Below, piece after piece: positions 50,136 to 64,000 of a DNA stretch of 64,000 nt. The notes under the pieces are model-generated. The model was not told the origin of the DNA, did not search any database, and was given only the letters and a program-made list of their open reading frames with translations. This DNA comes from Amycolatopsis coloradensis (lineage in GTDB: Bacteria; Actinomycetota; Actinomycetes; Mycobacteriales; Pseudonocardiaceae). The DNA lies in the NCBI RefSeq assembly GCF_001953865.1, contig NZ_MQUQ01000015.1:660873-724872 (forward strand). The letters run 5' to 3'. Made by a program: the position numbers and the translations under genes. Position 1 is the stretch's first letter. Every line of letters starts with the position of its first letter.

Positions 50136-51352
50136 TGCGCTGCAAGAAGACACTGCGGAAGCTCGCTCTGGTGGCCTGCGGAACGGTGGCGGCGCTGACG
50201 TTGAGCGGTTGTGCCTTCAGCGGGATCTACGACATCCCGCTGCCCGGTGGCGCCGAACTCGGCGACCACCCGTACACCGTCAAGGTGCAGTTCCGGGACG
50301 TGCTGGACCTGACCCCGCAAGCCGGGGTGAAGGTCAACGAGGTCTCCGTCGGCCGCGTCGAAGCGATCGGGCTGACCCAGGACGGCTGGAACGCCGAGGT
50401 CACCGTCCGGGTCAACGGCGACGTGAAACTGCCGGCGAACGCGCTGGCCAACGTCAGACAGTCGAGCCTGCTCGGTGAGAAGTACGTCGAGTTGGCCGCG
50501 CCCGCCGACGGTCAGGGCAAGCTCGCCGACAACGCGGTGATCCCGCTGGCGCGCACAAACCGCAGCGTCGAGGTCGAAGAGCTGCTCGGCGCGCTTTCGC
50601 TGCTGCTCAACGGTGGCGGCGTGGACCAGCTCAACACCATCACCAAGGAACTCAACAACGCCACCAGCGGCCGCTCACCGGAGCTCAAGGCGCTGCTGAA
50701 CAACACCAACCAGCTGGTGACGAACCTGGACAAGCAGTCCGCGAACATCACACGCGCGCTCGACGGGCTCAACCGGCTCTCGCTGACGCTGAACGGCCAG
50801 AAGGACAAACTGGTCGGCGCGGTCGACAACCTCGGCCCCGGTCTCGGTGTGCTGGAGCAGCAACGCGGTCAGCTGGTCACCATGCTCAACGCGCTCAACC
50901 ACCTTTCCGGCGTCGCCGTCGACACCGTGAACAAGAGCAAGGAAGACCTCGTCGCCGACCTCAAGGCCTTGCGGCCGACGCTGCAGAAGCTCGGCGAAGC
51001 GGGCTCGGATCTGCCCAAGGCGCTGGAGATCCTGCTGACCTTCCCGTTCAGCGACGCCGCGTACGAGGGCGTCAAGGGCGACTACTTCAACCTGTTCGCG
51101 AAGGTCGACCTGAACCTGAACGAGATCCTCAAGAACCTCGGCCGCAGCCGCGAGAACCCGCTCAAGGACGTCGTCCCGGTGCCGGGGCTGACCGGCGGGA
51201 CCGAGGGACCCGGCGTGAACCCGCCGCTGCCGATCCCCGACAGCGTCGGCGGTGTCGCGGGCAGTCAGGCGAGCGCGCCGCAGGGCGGTGGGCAGCCGCG
51301 ACAGACCGGACCCGCCGGGATCTTCGGCCTGCTTTCGGGAGGTGCGGGCTGA
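50135..51352 (+). CDS. mceE: MCE-family lipoprotein MceE (405 aa)
   Basis: ATG at 50135 begins KKTLRKLALVACGTVAALTLSGC, a lipoprotein signal with lipobox LSGC and Cys26. This matches the E position (LprK-like), the only lipoprotein in mce operons. The MCE domain (LTPQAGVKVNEVSVGRVEAIGL, SSLLGEKYVELAAP) and helical segment follow. The tail is Gly/Pro/Gln-rich (GSQASAPQGGGQPRQTG). It joins mceF by TGATG. Confidence 0.95.
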   Translation: MRCKKTLRKLALVACGTVAALTLSGCAFSGIYDIPLPGGAELGDHPYTVKVQFRDVLDLTPQAGVKVNEVSVGRVEAIGLTQDGWNAEVTVRVNGDVKLPANALANVRQSSLLGEKYVELAAPADGQGKLADNAVIPLARTNRSVEVEELLGALSLLLNGGGVDQLNTITKELNNATSGRSPELKALLNNTNQLVTNLDKQSANITRALDGLNRLSLTLNGQKDKLVGAVDNLGPGLGVLEQQRGQLVTMLNALNHLSGVAVDTVNKSKEDLVADLKALRPTLQKLGEAGSDLPKALEILLTFPFSDAAYEGVKGDYFNLFAKVDLNLNEILKNLGRSRENPLKDVVPVPGLTGGTEGPGVNPPLPIPDSVGGVAGSQASAPQGGGQPRQTGPAGIFGLLSGGAG

Positions 51353-52617
51353 TGCTGCTCCGCAGGACGAAACTCCAGCTGGTCGCGTTCGCGATCATCT
51401 CCATCGTCGCGATCGTGTACGCGCTGATCCGGTTCGCCGGTCTCGGCCAGGTCTTCGGCGACGAGGGCTACACGGTGAAGCTCGAACTCAAGCAGTCGGG
51501 CGGCATCTTCCAGAACGCCGAAGTCACTTACCGCGGCTTCAACATCGGCCGGGTCGGCGAACTGCGCCTGACCAAGGCCGGGCTGGAAGCCGATCTCAAC
51601 ATCGCGCCCGACGCCCCGCAGGTGCCCGCCGATCTGGACGCCGTGGTCGCGAACCGGTCGGCGGTCGGCGAGCAGTTCGTCGACTTGAGGCCCAAGGGAG
51701 AGAAGGGCCCGTTCCTGAAGCCGGGTTCGGTCATCCCGGCCGACAAGGTGAAGACACCGGTGCCCACCGAGCAGCTCATCGGTGACCTCGACAGCCTCGC
51801 GGCGTCGGTGCCGACCGACTCGCTGCGCAAGGTCGTCGACGAGTCGTACAACGCCTTCAACGGCACCGGCCCGGATCTGCAGCGGCTGCTCGACACCGCG
51901 CGCAGCTTCACCGCGACCGCGCAGGAGTACCTGCCGCAGACCATCCAGCTGCTGGAAAAGGGCGGGCAGGTCCTCGACACGCAGAACGACATGGCGAGTT
52001 CGATGAAGTCGTTCAGCGCGGACCTCAACAAACTCTCCGGCACGCTGAAGAACTCCGACGCCGACATCCGGAAGCTGATCGGGATCACCCCGCGGGTGGC
52101 GACCCAGATCAGCGAGGTGCTGGCGGAATCGGGGCCGGGGCTGGGCGCGCTGACCGCGAACCTGCTCACGACGTCGAACCTGCTCGTGACCCGGCTCGAC
52201 GGACTCGAACAGGGCCTGGTGACCTATCCGATGCTCGCGGCGGGCGCCAACAGCGTCGCCAACGACGGCACCGCGCACCTGGGCCTCGCGCTCAACCTGT
52301 TCAACCCGCCTTCGTGCACCAAGGGCTACATCGGCCTCGACAAGTACCGCGAAGGCACCGACACGGCGCCTCGCCCGCCGAAGGACGACGCGTACTGCGC
52401 CGAGCCGAAGGGCAGCCCGATCAACGTGCGCGGTTCGCAGAACGTGCCGTACAACGGTGTCCCGCAGATCCCGTCGCAGGGTGACGTCGCCGCCAACGCG
52501 GGCCGGTCGGCCGAGGAGCTGGCCAGCCTGCGCGCTGCACAGGGCATGCCGAGCGTCCTGCAGAGCCCGGGGGTCAGCCTGGCCAGCCTCGGTGCGCTGC
52601 TGGGCCTGCCCGGCTGA
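51352..52617 (+). CDS. mceF: MCE-family protein MceF (421 aa)
   Basis: Membrane helix LVAFAIISIVAIVYALIRF, MCE domain (SGGIFQNAEVTYRGFNIGRVGELRLTKAGLEADLNI, SAVGEQFVDLRPKG) and helical segment follow the usual plan. Near the end CTKGYIGLDKYREGTD with Cys matches the conserved MceF tail. It is the last of the six and is followed by Mce-associated membrane genes. Confidence 0.94.
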   Translation: MLLRRTKLQLVAFAIISIVAIVYALIRFAGLGQVFGDEGYTVKLELKQSGGIFQNAEVTYRGFNIGRVGELRLTKAGLEADLNIAPDAPQVPADLDAVVANRSAVGEQFVDLRPKGEKGPFLKPGSVIPADKVKTPVPTEQLIGDLDSLAASVPTDSLRKVVDESYNAFNGTGPDLQRLLDTARSFTATAQEYLPQTIQLLEKGGQVLDTQNDMASSMKSFSADLNKLSGTLKNSDADIRKLIGITPRVATQISEVLAESGPGLGALTANLLTTSNLLVTRLDGLEQGLVTYPMLAAGANSVANDGTAHLGLALNLFNPPSCTKGYIGLDKYREGTDTAPRPPKDDAYCAEPKGSPINVRGSQNVPYNGVPQIPSQGDVAANAGRSAEELASLRAAQGMPSVLQSPGVSLASLGALLGLPG

Positions 52618-52648
52618 GCCCGAGACCGTATACCTACCCTGGAGTGTC

Positions 52649-53170
52649 ATGAGTTCTTCTCGATCGCGGACCCTGGTCCTGGGGGCGGCGGCGTTCGCCC
52701 TGGCCGCCTTCGTCGCCGCGGCGATCTTCGGTGTCATGTGGGCCGTGGCCGCCTCCGACGACAACGCCGATCTCGCGCGTTCGCGTGACGACGTCGTCAA
52801 GGCGGGCGGCACCGCGATCAAGGCGTACACCGAGGTCGACTTCGAGAACCTCAACGACTTTTTCGAGCGGCAGAAGACCGTGTCCGACGACAAGATGGCC
52901 GAGCAGCTGAAGCAGCTGGAACCGACCTATCGCAAGGCGCTCAGTGACGCGAAGACCAAGGTCGTGACCACGATCCAGGACATCGCCGTCGAGGAACTCG
53001 ACGATCACGAGGGCAAGGCGAGCTTCCTCGCCGCCATCACCACGCAGGTCACCCAGGGCGACAAGGCGAGTTCGAAGGCGTTGCGCCTGGAGGTCTCGAT
53101 GACCCGGGTCGGCGATGAGTGGAAGCTGTCCGGGATCGACAACGTGCCCCTCGTCGCGGCCGGCCAGTAA
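52649..53170 (+). CDS. Mce-associated membrane protein (173 aa)
   Basis: ATG at 52649 follows GGAG. One membrane helix (LVLGAAAFALAAFVAAAIFGVMWAVAA) and an outer domain (about 40-173) with TAIKAYTEVDFENLNDFFERQKTV and VSMTRVGDEWKLSGIDNVPLV resemble Mce-associated (Mas/VirB8-like) proteins. Such proteins stabilise Mce complexes in mycobacteria. It is 31 nt after mceF and 26 nt before a second copy. Confidence 0.88.
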   Translation: MSSSRSRTLVLGAAAFALAAFVAAAIFGVMWAVAASDDNADLARSRDDVVKAGGTAIKAYTEVDFENLNDFFERQKTVSDDKMAEQLKQLEPTYRKALSDAKTKVVTTIQDIAVEELDDHEGKASFLAAITTQVTQGDKASSKALRLEVSMTRVGDEWKLSGIDNVPLVAAGQ

Positions 53171-53196
53171 GAGCGTCACCCAGAACGGAGTCCGTA

Positions 53197-54228
53197 GTGC
53201 CCTCCTCCCGCCGCCAGCCCCCTCGCAGCACCCCGCCGGTGCGCCGCCCCCGGGTGGCCGGTCTGCGACGGCCCGGTTCCTCTCCCGCTTCCGAGGTCGA
53301 CACGGCTCCTTCGGTGGAGGAGACGCCCGAGGTGAAGCCGGCGCCGGTTCGGCGTCCTTCGCCGCGGCCTGCTCCGCGTCCGGCGCCTGAGCCTGTCGAG
53401 GTCGCTGAGGAGTCTGCTGAGGTCTCTGAGGCTGCTGAGCCTGAAGTGGCCGCTGTCGAGGCTCCTGAGAGCACTGAGGCCGCTGAGGAGGTCGCTGAGG
53501 AGGAGGTTGTCGCGAAGCCGAGCCCGCGCGCGAAGGCCCGGGCGGTCGCCGAGGCGAAGCCGGACGACATCGAAGAGGCTGAAGCCGAGGTCGCTTCCGA
53601 GGCCGACTCCGATTCCGACTCCGACGAGAAGCCCGGCAAGGCGAAGAAGCCGTTCTCCGGGCAGCTGATCCTGGCGAGCGCGCTGGTCGTCGTCGGGCTG
53701 TTGCTGGCCGCGTCCGCAGTGGTGTTCAAGATCCAGGCCGACGACGTGTCGAGTTCGACGGACAACACCGCGCTGCTGGACGTCGCGAAGACCGCGCAGG
53801 TCAAGGACCAGGTCGCGAAGGCGACCGAGGCGCTGTTCTCGTACGACTACAACAACATCGCGAAGACCGAGACCGCGGCGGGCGATCTGCTGGTCAACGA
53901 CGAGGTGCGGGCGAAGTACAACCTGCTGATGGGCGAGGTCAAGCGGCTGGCCCCGCAGCAGAAGATGGTCGTGACCTGCAAGGTCACCCGCAGCGCCGTC
54001 ATCCGGCTGGAAGGCGACCGGGCCGACGTGATGGTGTTCGTCGACCAGAGTTCGACGCGGGCCGACACGAACAAGACGACCGCCGGGAGCGCGCAGCTGC
54101 ACTTGAACGCGGAGCTGCAGGGCGACAAGTGGAAGATCACGGCGATGAACACCTACGCCGCTCCGCCCAACCCGGCCGCTTCCTCGGCCCCCGCCGCACC
54201 CCCCGCCTCGCCCGCCCCCTCGAAGTAG
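53197..54228 (+). CDS. Mce-associated membrane protein with long acidic N-terminal part (343 aa)
   Basis: GTG at 53197 with CGGAG upstream starts a cytoplasmic part of about 155 residues: first Pro/Arg-rich (SSRRQPPRSTPPVRRPRVAG), then acidic repeats of Glu, Ala and Val (VAEESAEVSEAAEPEV). One membrane helix at about 157-178 (LILASALVVVGLLLAASAVVF) and a VirB8-like outer domain (AELQGDKWKITAMNTYA) follow. The low-complexity part may bind other proteins. It is the last gene of the mce operon. Confidence 0.85.
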   Translation: MPSSRRQPPRSTPPVRRPRVAGLRRPGSSPASEVDTAPSVEETPEVKPAPVRRPSPRPAPRPAPEPVEVAEESAEVSEAAEPEVAAVEAPESTEAAEEVAEEEVVAKPSPRAKARAVAEAKPDDIEEAEAEVASEADSDSDSDEKPGKAKKPFSGQLILASALVVVGLLLAASAVVFKIQADDVSSSTDNTALLDVAKTAQVKDQVAKATEALFSYDYNNIAKTETAAGDLLVNDEVRAKYNLLMGEVKRLAPQQKMVVTCKVTRSAVIRLEGDRADVMVFVDQSSTRADTNKTTAGSAQLHLNAELQGDKWKITAMNTYAAPPNPAASSAPAAPPASPAPSK

Positions 54229-54250
54229 CCCGCGGCCTCGGACCGGATCG

Positions 54251-54308
54251 CGTTTAGCCCGCTAAACGCGATCCCGGCCCCACTGACCTGCGTTTAGCGG
54301 GCTAATCG
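54251..54308. repeat. Two TTAG/CTAA inverted repeats at a convergent gene end
   Basis: CGTTTAG-cccg-CTAAACG (54251-54268, perfect) and CGTTTAG-cggg-CTAATCG (54291-54308) lie between the mce operon and the gene read from the other strand. The second copy contains the stop codon (TAA) of that gene. Flanks are GGATCG, CGATCC, GACCTG and TGACG. Confidence 0.85.
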
Positions 54309-55583
54309 TGACGTGTCGCTGCGTTGACCAGGGGGTTGCACGCCGTCGCTCGACCGGAGCTTGAAGCTCGCCTTTCGCGCCTTCTTGGCCATCGTCCGGT
54401 CCGGATGTTCCACGCCGACGACATTCAGGAGTTCGAGTCTGTCCGGGTGGCCAGAGGACGTCAGCAGGTCCACGATGTCGAACCCGTCGTCCATGTCGGC
54501 GAGCTGATGAACGAACGCGCCGAGCGCGTGCATTGCCGCGAAGTGGTCGGTCATCCCGAGGATCACCTCGTCGCGGGTGATCGTTTCCGGGCCGACCGCT
54601 CCACGTTCGGAAAGCCACATCGCGGCGACCGCGCCGATCAGACCGCCTTCGGTTCGGACTCCCGCGGCGGTCTCAAGACCGATTTCGCCGGTTTCCCCGA
54701 GCGCGATCAAGGCGAACAGCCGTTCTTCGGGAAGCCGCGCCGCGCGGAGGAACTCGCTCGCTTCCACTGCCGCGCCTGAGGGTGACCGGTGCCGGACCCA
54801 GGACTTCAGCTCCGCGTCGATGATCTCCGGCGCGGCGTCGATGAGGTGTGGGCTCAGCTCATCGAGACTCGCTTCCGCGGCGTCACCGATGACCGGCGCG
54901 TCGATTCCGGCTTCGCGGAGTTGCCTGTTGATCGCCCAGACGGCGATCGGGGTGAGGCTGACGAGGACCGGGGAGGGATCAGGCTTGCCTGCGATCTCGG
55001 CGATCCTCGCGAGCCCGGCCGCGTCCGCGGTGTCCTGCTCGATCGCGCCGAGCCGTCCCAGCAAGTCCAGCGTGACGACTGTCGCGTACCGCGTCGACTC
55101 ACTGGGTGCCTGCCCGAGATCGAGGGTCGAAGCCAAGATCTCGAAGAGAAGCTCGACCGGCACCGGGACCGGATCCGACTGGTAGAGCGTGAGGGAGATC
55201 GAGGTGACCAGTTGGGGGAACAGCATCCCGAAGGCCAGCGGAACGGCAGCGTCTTGGGAAGCGATGCCGCACCCGGCTTCACCGATCGTCGAATACAGCC
55301 GCTCCCAGAGCTGGAGAGGGTCGTCGAGGAGCTTCGCGTTCTTCTTGACGGGCACATGCTTGCCCTTGAAGACCCGAACCAGCCCGGCCGCCTCCGCCCA
55401 GCGAGAGAACAGTTCGCCGTCCGGCTCGCTGTTCTCGTCCAACCCGGCGACGTATCCGCGGAGATCGTCGAGGAGGAGACTCCGCTCCGCGGCCAGCCGC
55501 AGCTCGGCCTCCGGCCGCAAGAAGACCGGGGACATTGCCGGCGTCACCTCGGCACCGGCGTCCTGCTCGCACATTTCGCACAC
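54294..55583 (-). CDS. Uncharacterised protein (429 aa)
   Basis: The frame begins at GTG 55583 (or ATG 55574) with a CEMC pair near the N-terminus and continues as a largely helical soluble protein. Features include LFSRWAEAAGLVRVFKGKHVPVKKNAKLLDDPLQLWERLYSTIG, an early acid patch and the ending KKARKASFKLRSSDG. I do not recognise a family. The first part may bind nucleic acid or act with a partner, but that is speculation. Its last residues (SRLAR) and stop are written by the repeat at 54291. Codon use is like its neighbours. Confidence 0.7.
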   Translation of the reverse strand: MCEMCEQDAGAEVTPAMSPVFLRPEAELRLAAERSLLLDDLRGYVAGLDENSEPDGELFSRWAEAAGLVRVFKGKHVPVKKNAKLLDDPLQLWERLYSTIGEAGCGIASQDAAVPLAFGMLFPQLVTSISLTLYQSDPVPVPVELLFEILASTLDLGQAPSESTRYATVVTLDLLGRLGAIEQDTADAAGLARIAEIAGKPDPSPVLVSLTPIAVWAINRQLREAGIDAPVIGDAAEASLDELSPHLIDAAPEIIDAELKSWVRHRSPSGAAVEASEFLRAARLPEERLFALIALGETGEIGLETAAGVRTEGGLIGAVAAMWLSERGAVGPETITRDEVILGMTDHFAAMHALGAFVHQLADMDDGFDIVDLLTSSGHPDRLELLNVVGVEHPDRTMAKKARKASFKLRSSDGVQPPGQRSDTSRLAR

Positions 55584-55614
55584 GCGGCCCAGTCTGGCAG
55601 CGCCCGGCGGAGTA

Positions 55615-55671
55615 CGTTCAGCGGGCTGATCGCGATGCCGCCCAGGCGCGTCGCGTTTAGCCCGCTAAACG
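55615..55671. repeat. Two TTAG/CTAA inverted repeats
   Basis: CGTTCAG-cggg-CTGATCG (55615-55632, arms changed) and CGTTTAG-cccg-CTAAACG (55654-55671, perfect) lie upstream of the unknown gene's start. The 668-bp gap 55584-56251 contains these, the copy at 55800, a hairpin at 55850 and the rpoB promoter, and no gene that I can support. Confidence 0.8.
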
Positions 55672-55799
55672 CGATCCCCGCGCCTCCCTGTGCGCCGCAC
55701 CAGAAGACTCACCGGCCACAACCGCCACAAGATCCAACCCGTCCCGGGACTGCCCCGCCCCGGCCCGGTGACTCTCCGGAACGACCCCCGGCGGGAGCG

Positions 55800-55817
55800 C
55801 GATTAGCCCGCTAAACG
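55800..55817. repeat. TTAG/CTAA inverted repeat
   Basis: CGATTAG-cccg-CTAAACG with right flank CAGGTCGG, a mixed-arm copy. It lies about 270 bp upstream of the rpoB promoter. Confidence 0.8.
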
Positions 55818-55849
55818 CAGGTCGGCGCCCCAAGGCCGTCACCTGCGGG

Positions 55850-55881
55850 TACCGGGCGGTAACCAGGATGACCGTCCGGTA
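55850..55881. promoter_or_regulatory. Inverted repeat upstream of rpoB
   Basis: TACCGGGCGGT and ACCGTCCGGTA match at 10 of 11 positions across a 10-nt centre. It could be a regulator site or a terminator isolating rpoB. Confidence 0.35.
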
Positions 55882-56087
55882 AAGCCCTCGTCACGGCGCT
55901 ACTTCGACGCTGCGCCAACCGGCGGGTCCGCCGCGCGGCATCTTGACTCAGAGCCCGCGTGGGGTCACGCTTACTGCCAACGGTGAGAACCGGCGGTGCC
56001 CTTGCGGGAGGGACGGTCCGGGGAAGCCGAGGAGAGGCATTCCTGAAGACGTTGCGATGCAGGCTGGGCCCCATCGGGAGCGCCCCC

Positions 56088-56116
56088 TGGACAGACCGCG
56101 ACGTTCGGGCTAGACT
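56088..56116 (+). promoter_or_regulatory. rpoB promoter
   Basis: TGGACA, 17 bp and TAGACT form a good housekeeping promoter 135 nt upstream of the rpoB start. The transcript would begin near 56123 and carry a leader of about 130 nt. Confidence 0.75.
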
Positions 56117-56251
56117 GCTTCTTTGCGCTGCCCTCTTTCAGGCTGCCCGGAGCCGGTAGTTAGGATAGTGGGCACACGGCACCCTTGACAGTCCGCATCA
56201 GCTGTTGCTGACGCGGCTGCTCACCGCTCATTGTCCCCGGAAGGACGCATC

Positions 56252-59752
<3,501 letters not shown>

Positions 59753-59760
59753 CGGCTGTC

Positions 59761-59795
59761 CGAGGCGGGGCCTGCCTCCCGTGGGCCCCGCCTCG
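59761..59795 (+). promoter_or_regulatory. Hairpin between rpoB and rpoC
   Basis: CGAGGCGGGGCC and GGCCCCGCCTCG form a perfect 12-bp stem with an 11-nt loop, eight nt after rpoB. There is no T-run. It may be a processing site or weak attenuator setting the rpoB/rpoC ratio. Confidence 0.6.
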
Positions 59796-59841
59796 ACCGC
59801 CAACCCCTCTAGTCGACTCAACCCCAAGGGGATGCAAAGAC

Positions 59842-63753
<3,912 letters not shown>

Positions 63754-63770
63754 TCGAAGCGAATCCACGA

Positions 63771-63802
63771 GAAGGGCCCTCGCCATTCGGCGGGGGCCCT
63801 TC
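63771..63802 (+). terminator. rpoBC terminator
   Basis: GAAGGGCCCTCGCC (63771-63784) pairs with 63789-63802 at 13 of 14 positions around ATTC, 17 nt after rpoC. Confidence 0.9.
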
Positions 63803-63823
63803 CCGTTTGCGCCCCCCGACTCG

Positions 63824-63986
63824 CGTTCAGCGGGCTAATCGCGCTCCGGCGGCAGGGGGAGCGACTTGCGTTTAGCGGGCAAAGTGCGATCTGGCCGCCA
63901 GGGGAGCGACGCCGCCCGGATCGCACTTTGCCCGCTGAACGCGTTCCGGAGCGACGCGGCCCGGATCGCGATTAGGGGGCTAAACG
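63824..63986. repeat. Four-copy array of TTAG/CTAA repeats with exchanged arms
   Basis: Copies at 63824-63841 (CGTTCAG-cggg-CTAATCG), 63869-63886 (CGTTTAG-cggg-CAAAGTG), 63924-63941 (CACTTTG-cccg-CTGAACG) and 63969-63986 (CGATTAG-gggg-CTAAACG) are spaced about 28 to 37 bp apart. A new arm CACTTTG/CAAAGTG occurs in two of them, in opposite orientation. The stretch runs to the window edge with no gene start. Confidence 0.85.
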
Positions 63987-64000
63987 CGAGTCGGCGGGCG

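Noticed and set aside
55811..56074. 87-codon minus-strand frame upstream of rpoB
   Set aside because: No ribosome site, a Pro/Arg-rich translation of no known type, and it covers a hairpin and sequence close to the promoter.

Overview
This 64 kb window is high-GC actinobacterial chromosome. The core block resembles the Mycobacterium tuberculosis order rpmG-hadA-hadB / tRNA-Trp-secE-nusG-rplK-rplA / rplJ-rplL / mkl ... rpoB-rpoC, and rpoB and rpoC use the actinobacterial TTG and GTG starts. A whole mce operon sits between rplL and rpoB, with no mycolate genes beyond a hadAB pair and many secreted and small regulatory genes. This points to Pseudonocardiaceae, most likely Amycolatopsis. The genus is an inference from gene order, not from a database comparison.

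Layout. Positions 1-13.5 kb are accessory: a sugar-nucleotide pair (cut-off nucleotidyltransferase, C-methyltransferase), a secreted subtilase, a BtrH-type protein, a secreted beta-propeller, htpX, two flavin monooxygenases, rfbA, a secreted sialidase-like protein, a lipoprotein and YajQ. Positions 13.5-23.8 kb hold tRNA-Tyr, a three-gene set with type VII secretion substrate features, small enzymes, TetR and ArsR regulators with VOC partners, a NarL-type two-component system, a DedA protein and a small-membrane-protein/HTH/DUF839 unit. Positions 23.9-31.4 kb hold lon under apparent HspR (HAIR) and ClgR control, a DUF574 methyltransferase, a GNAT protein and a membrane c-di-GMP phosphodiesterase with a dead GGDEF domain. 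Positions 31.4-42.4 kb are translation and secretion core genes (tRNA-Thr, tRNA-Met, rpmG, hadAB, aspC, tRNA-Trp, secE, nusG, rplK, rplA, rplJ, rplL) with a few inserted genes. Positions 42.8-54.2 kb are a complete, tightly coupled mce lipid-importer operon: its own ATPase, two YrbE permeases, MceA-F and two Mce-associated proteins. Positions 54.3-64 kb hold an unrecognised gene, the rpoB promoter, rpoB and rpoC.

The most unusual feature is a dispersed family of short modular inverted repeats, core CGTTTAG-N4-CTAAACG with interchangeable arms, spacers and flanks. About 20 to 22 copies occur here, nearly all between genes, singly or in arrays of two to six. In one place a copy supplies a stop codon. 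A second hairpin family (GAAGGCC..CCTTC type) and several long perfect palindromes also sit at gene ends. I see no CRISPR array, insertion sequence, integrase or prophage gene.
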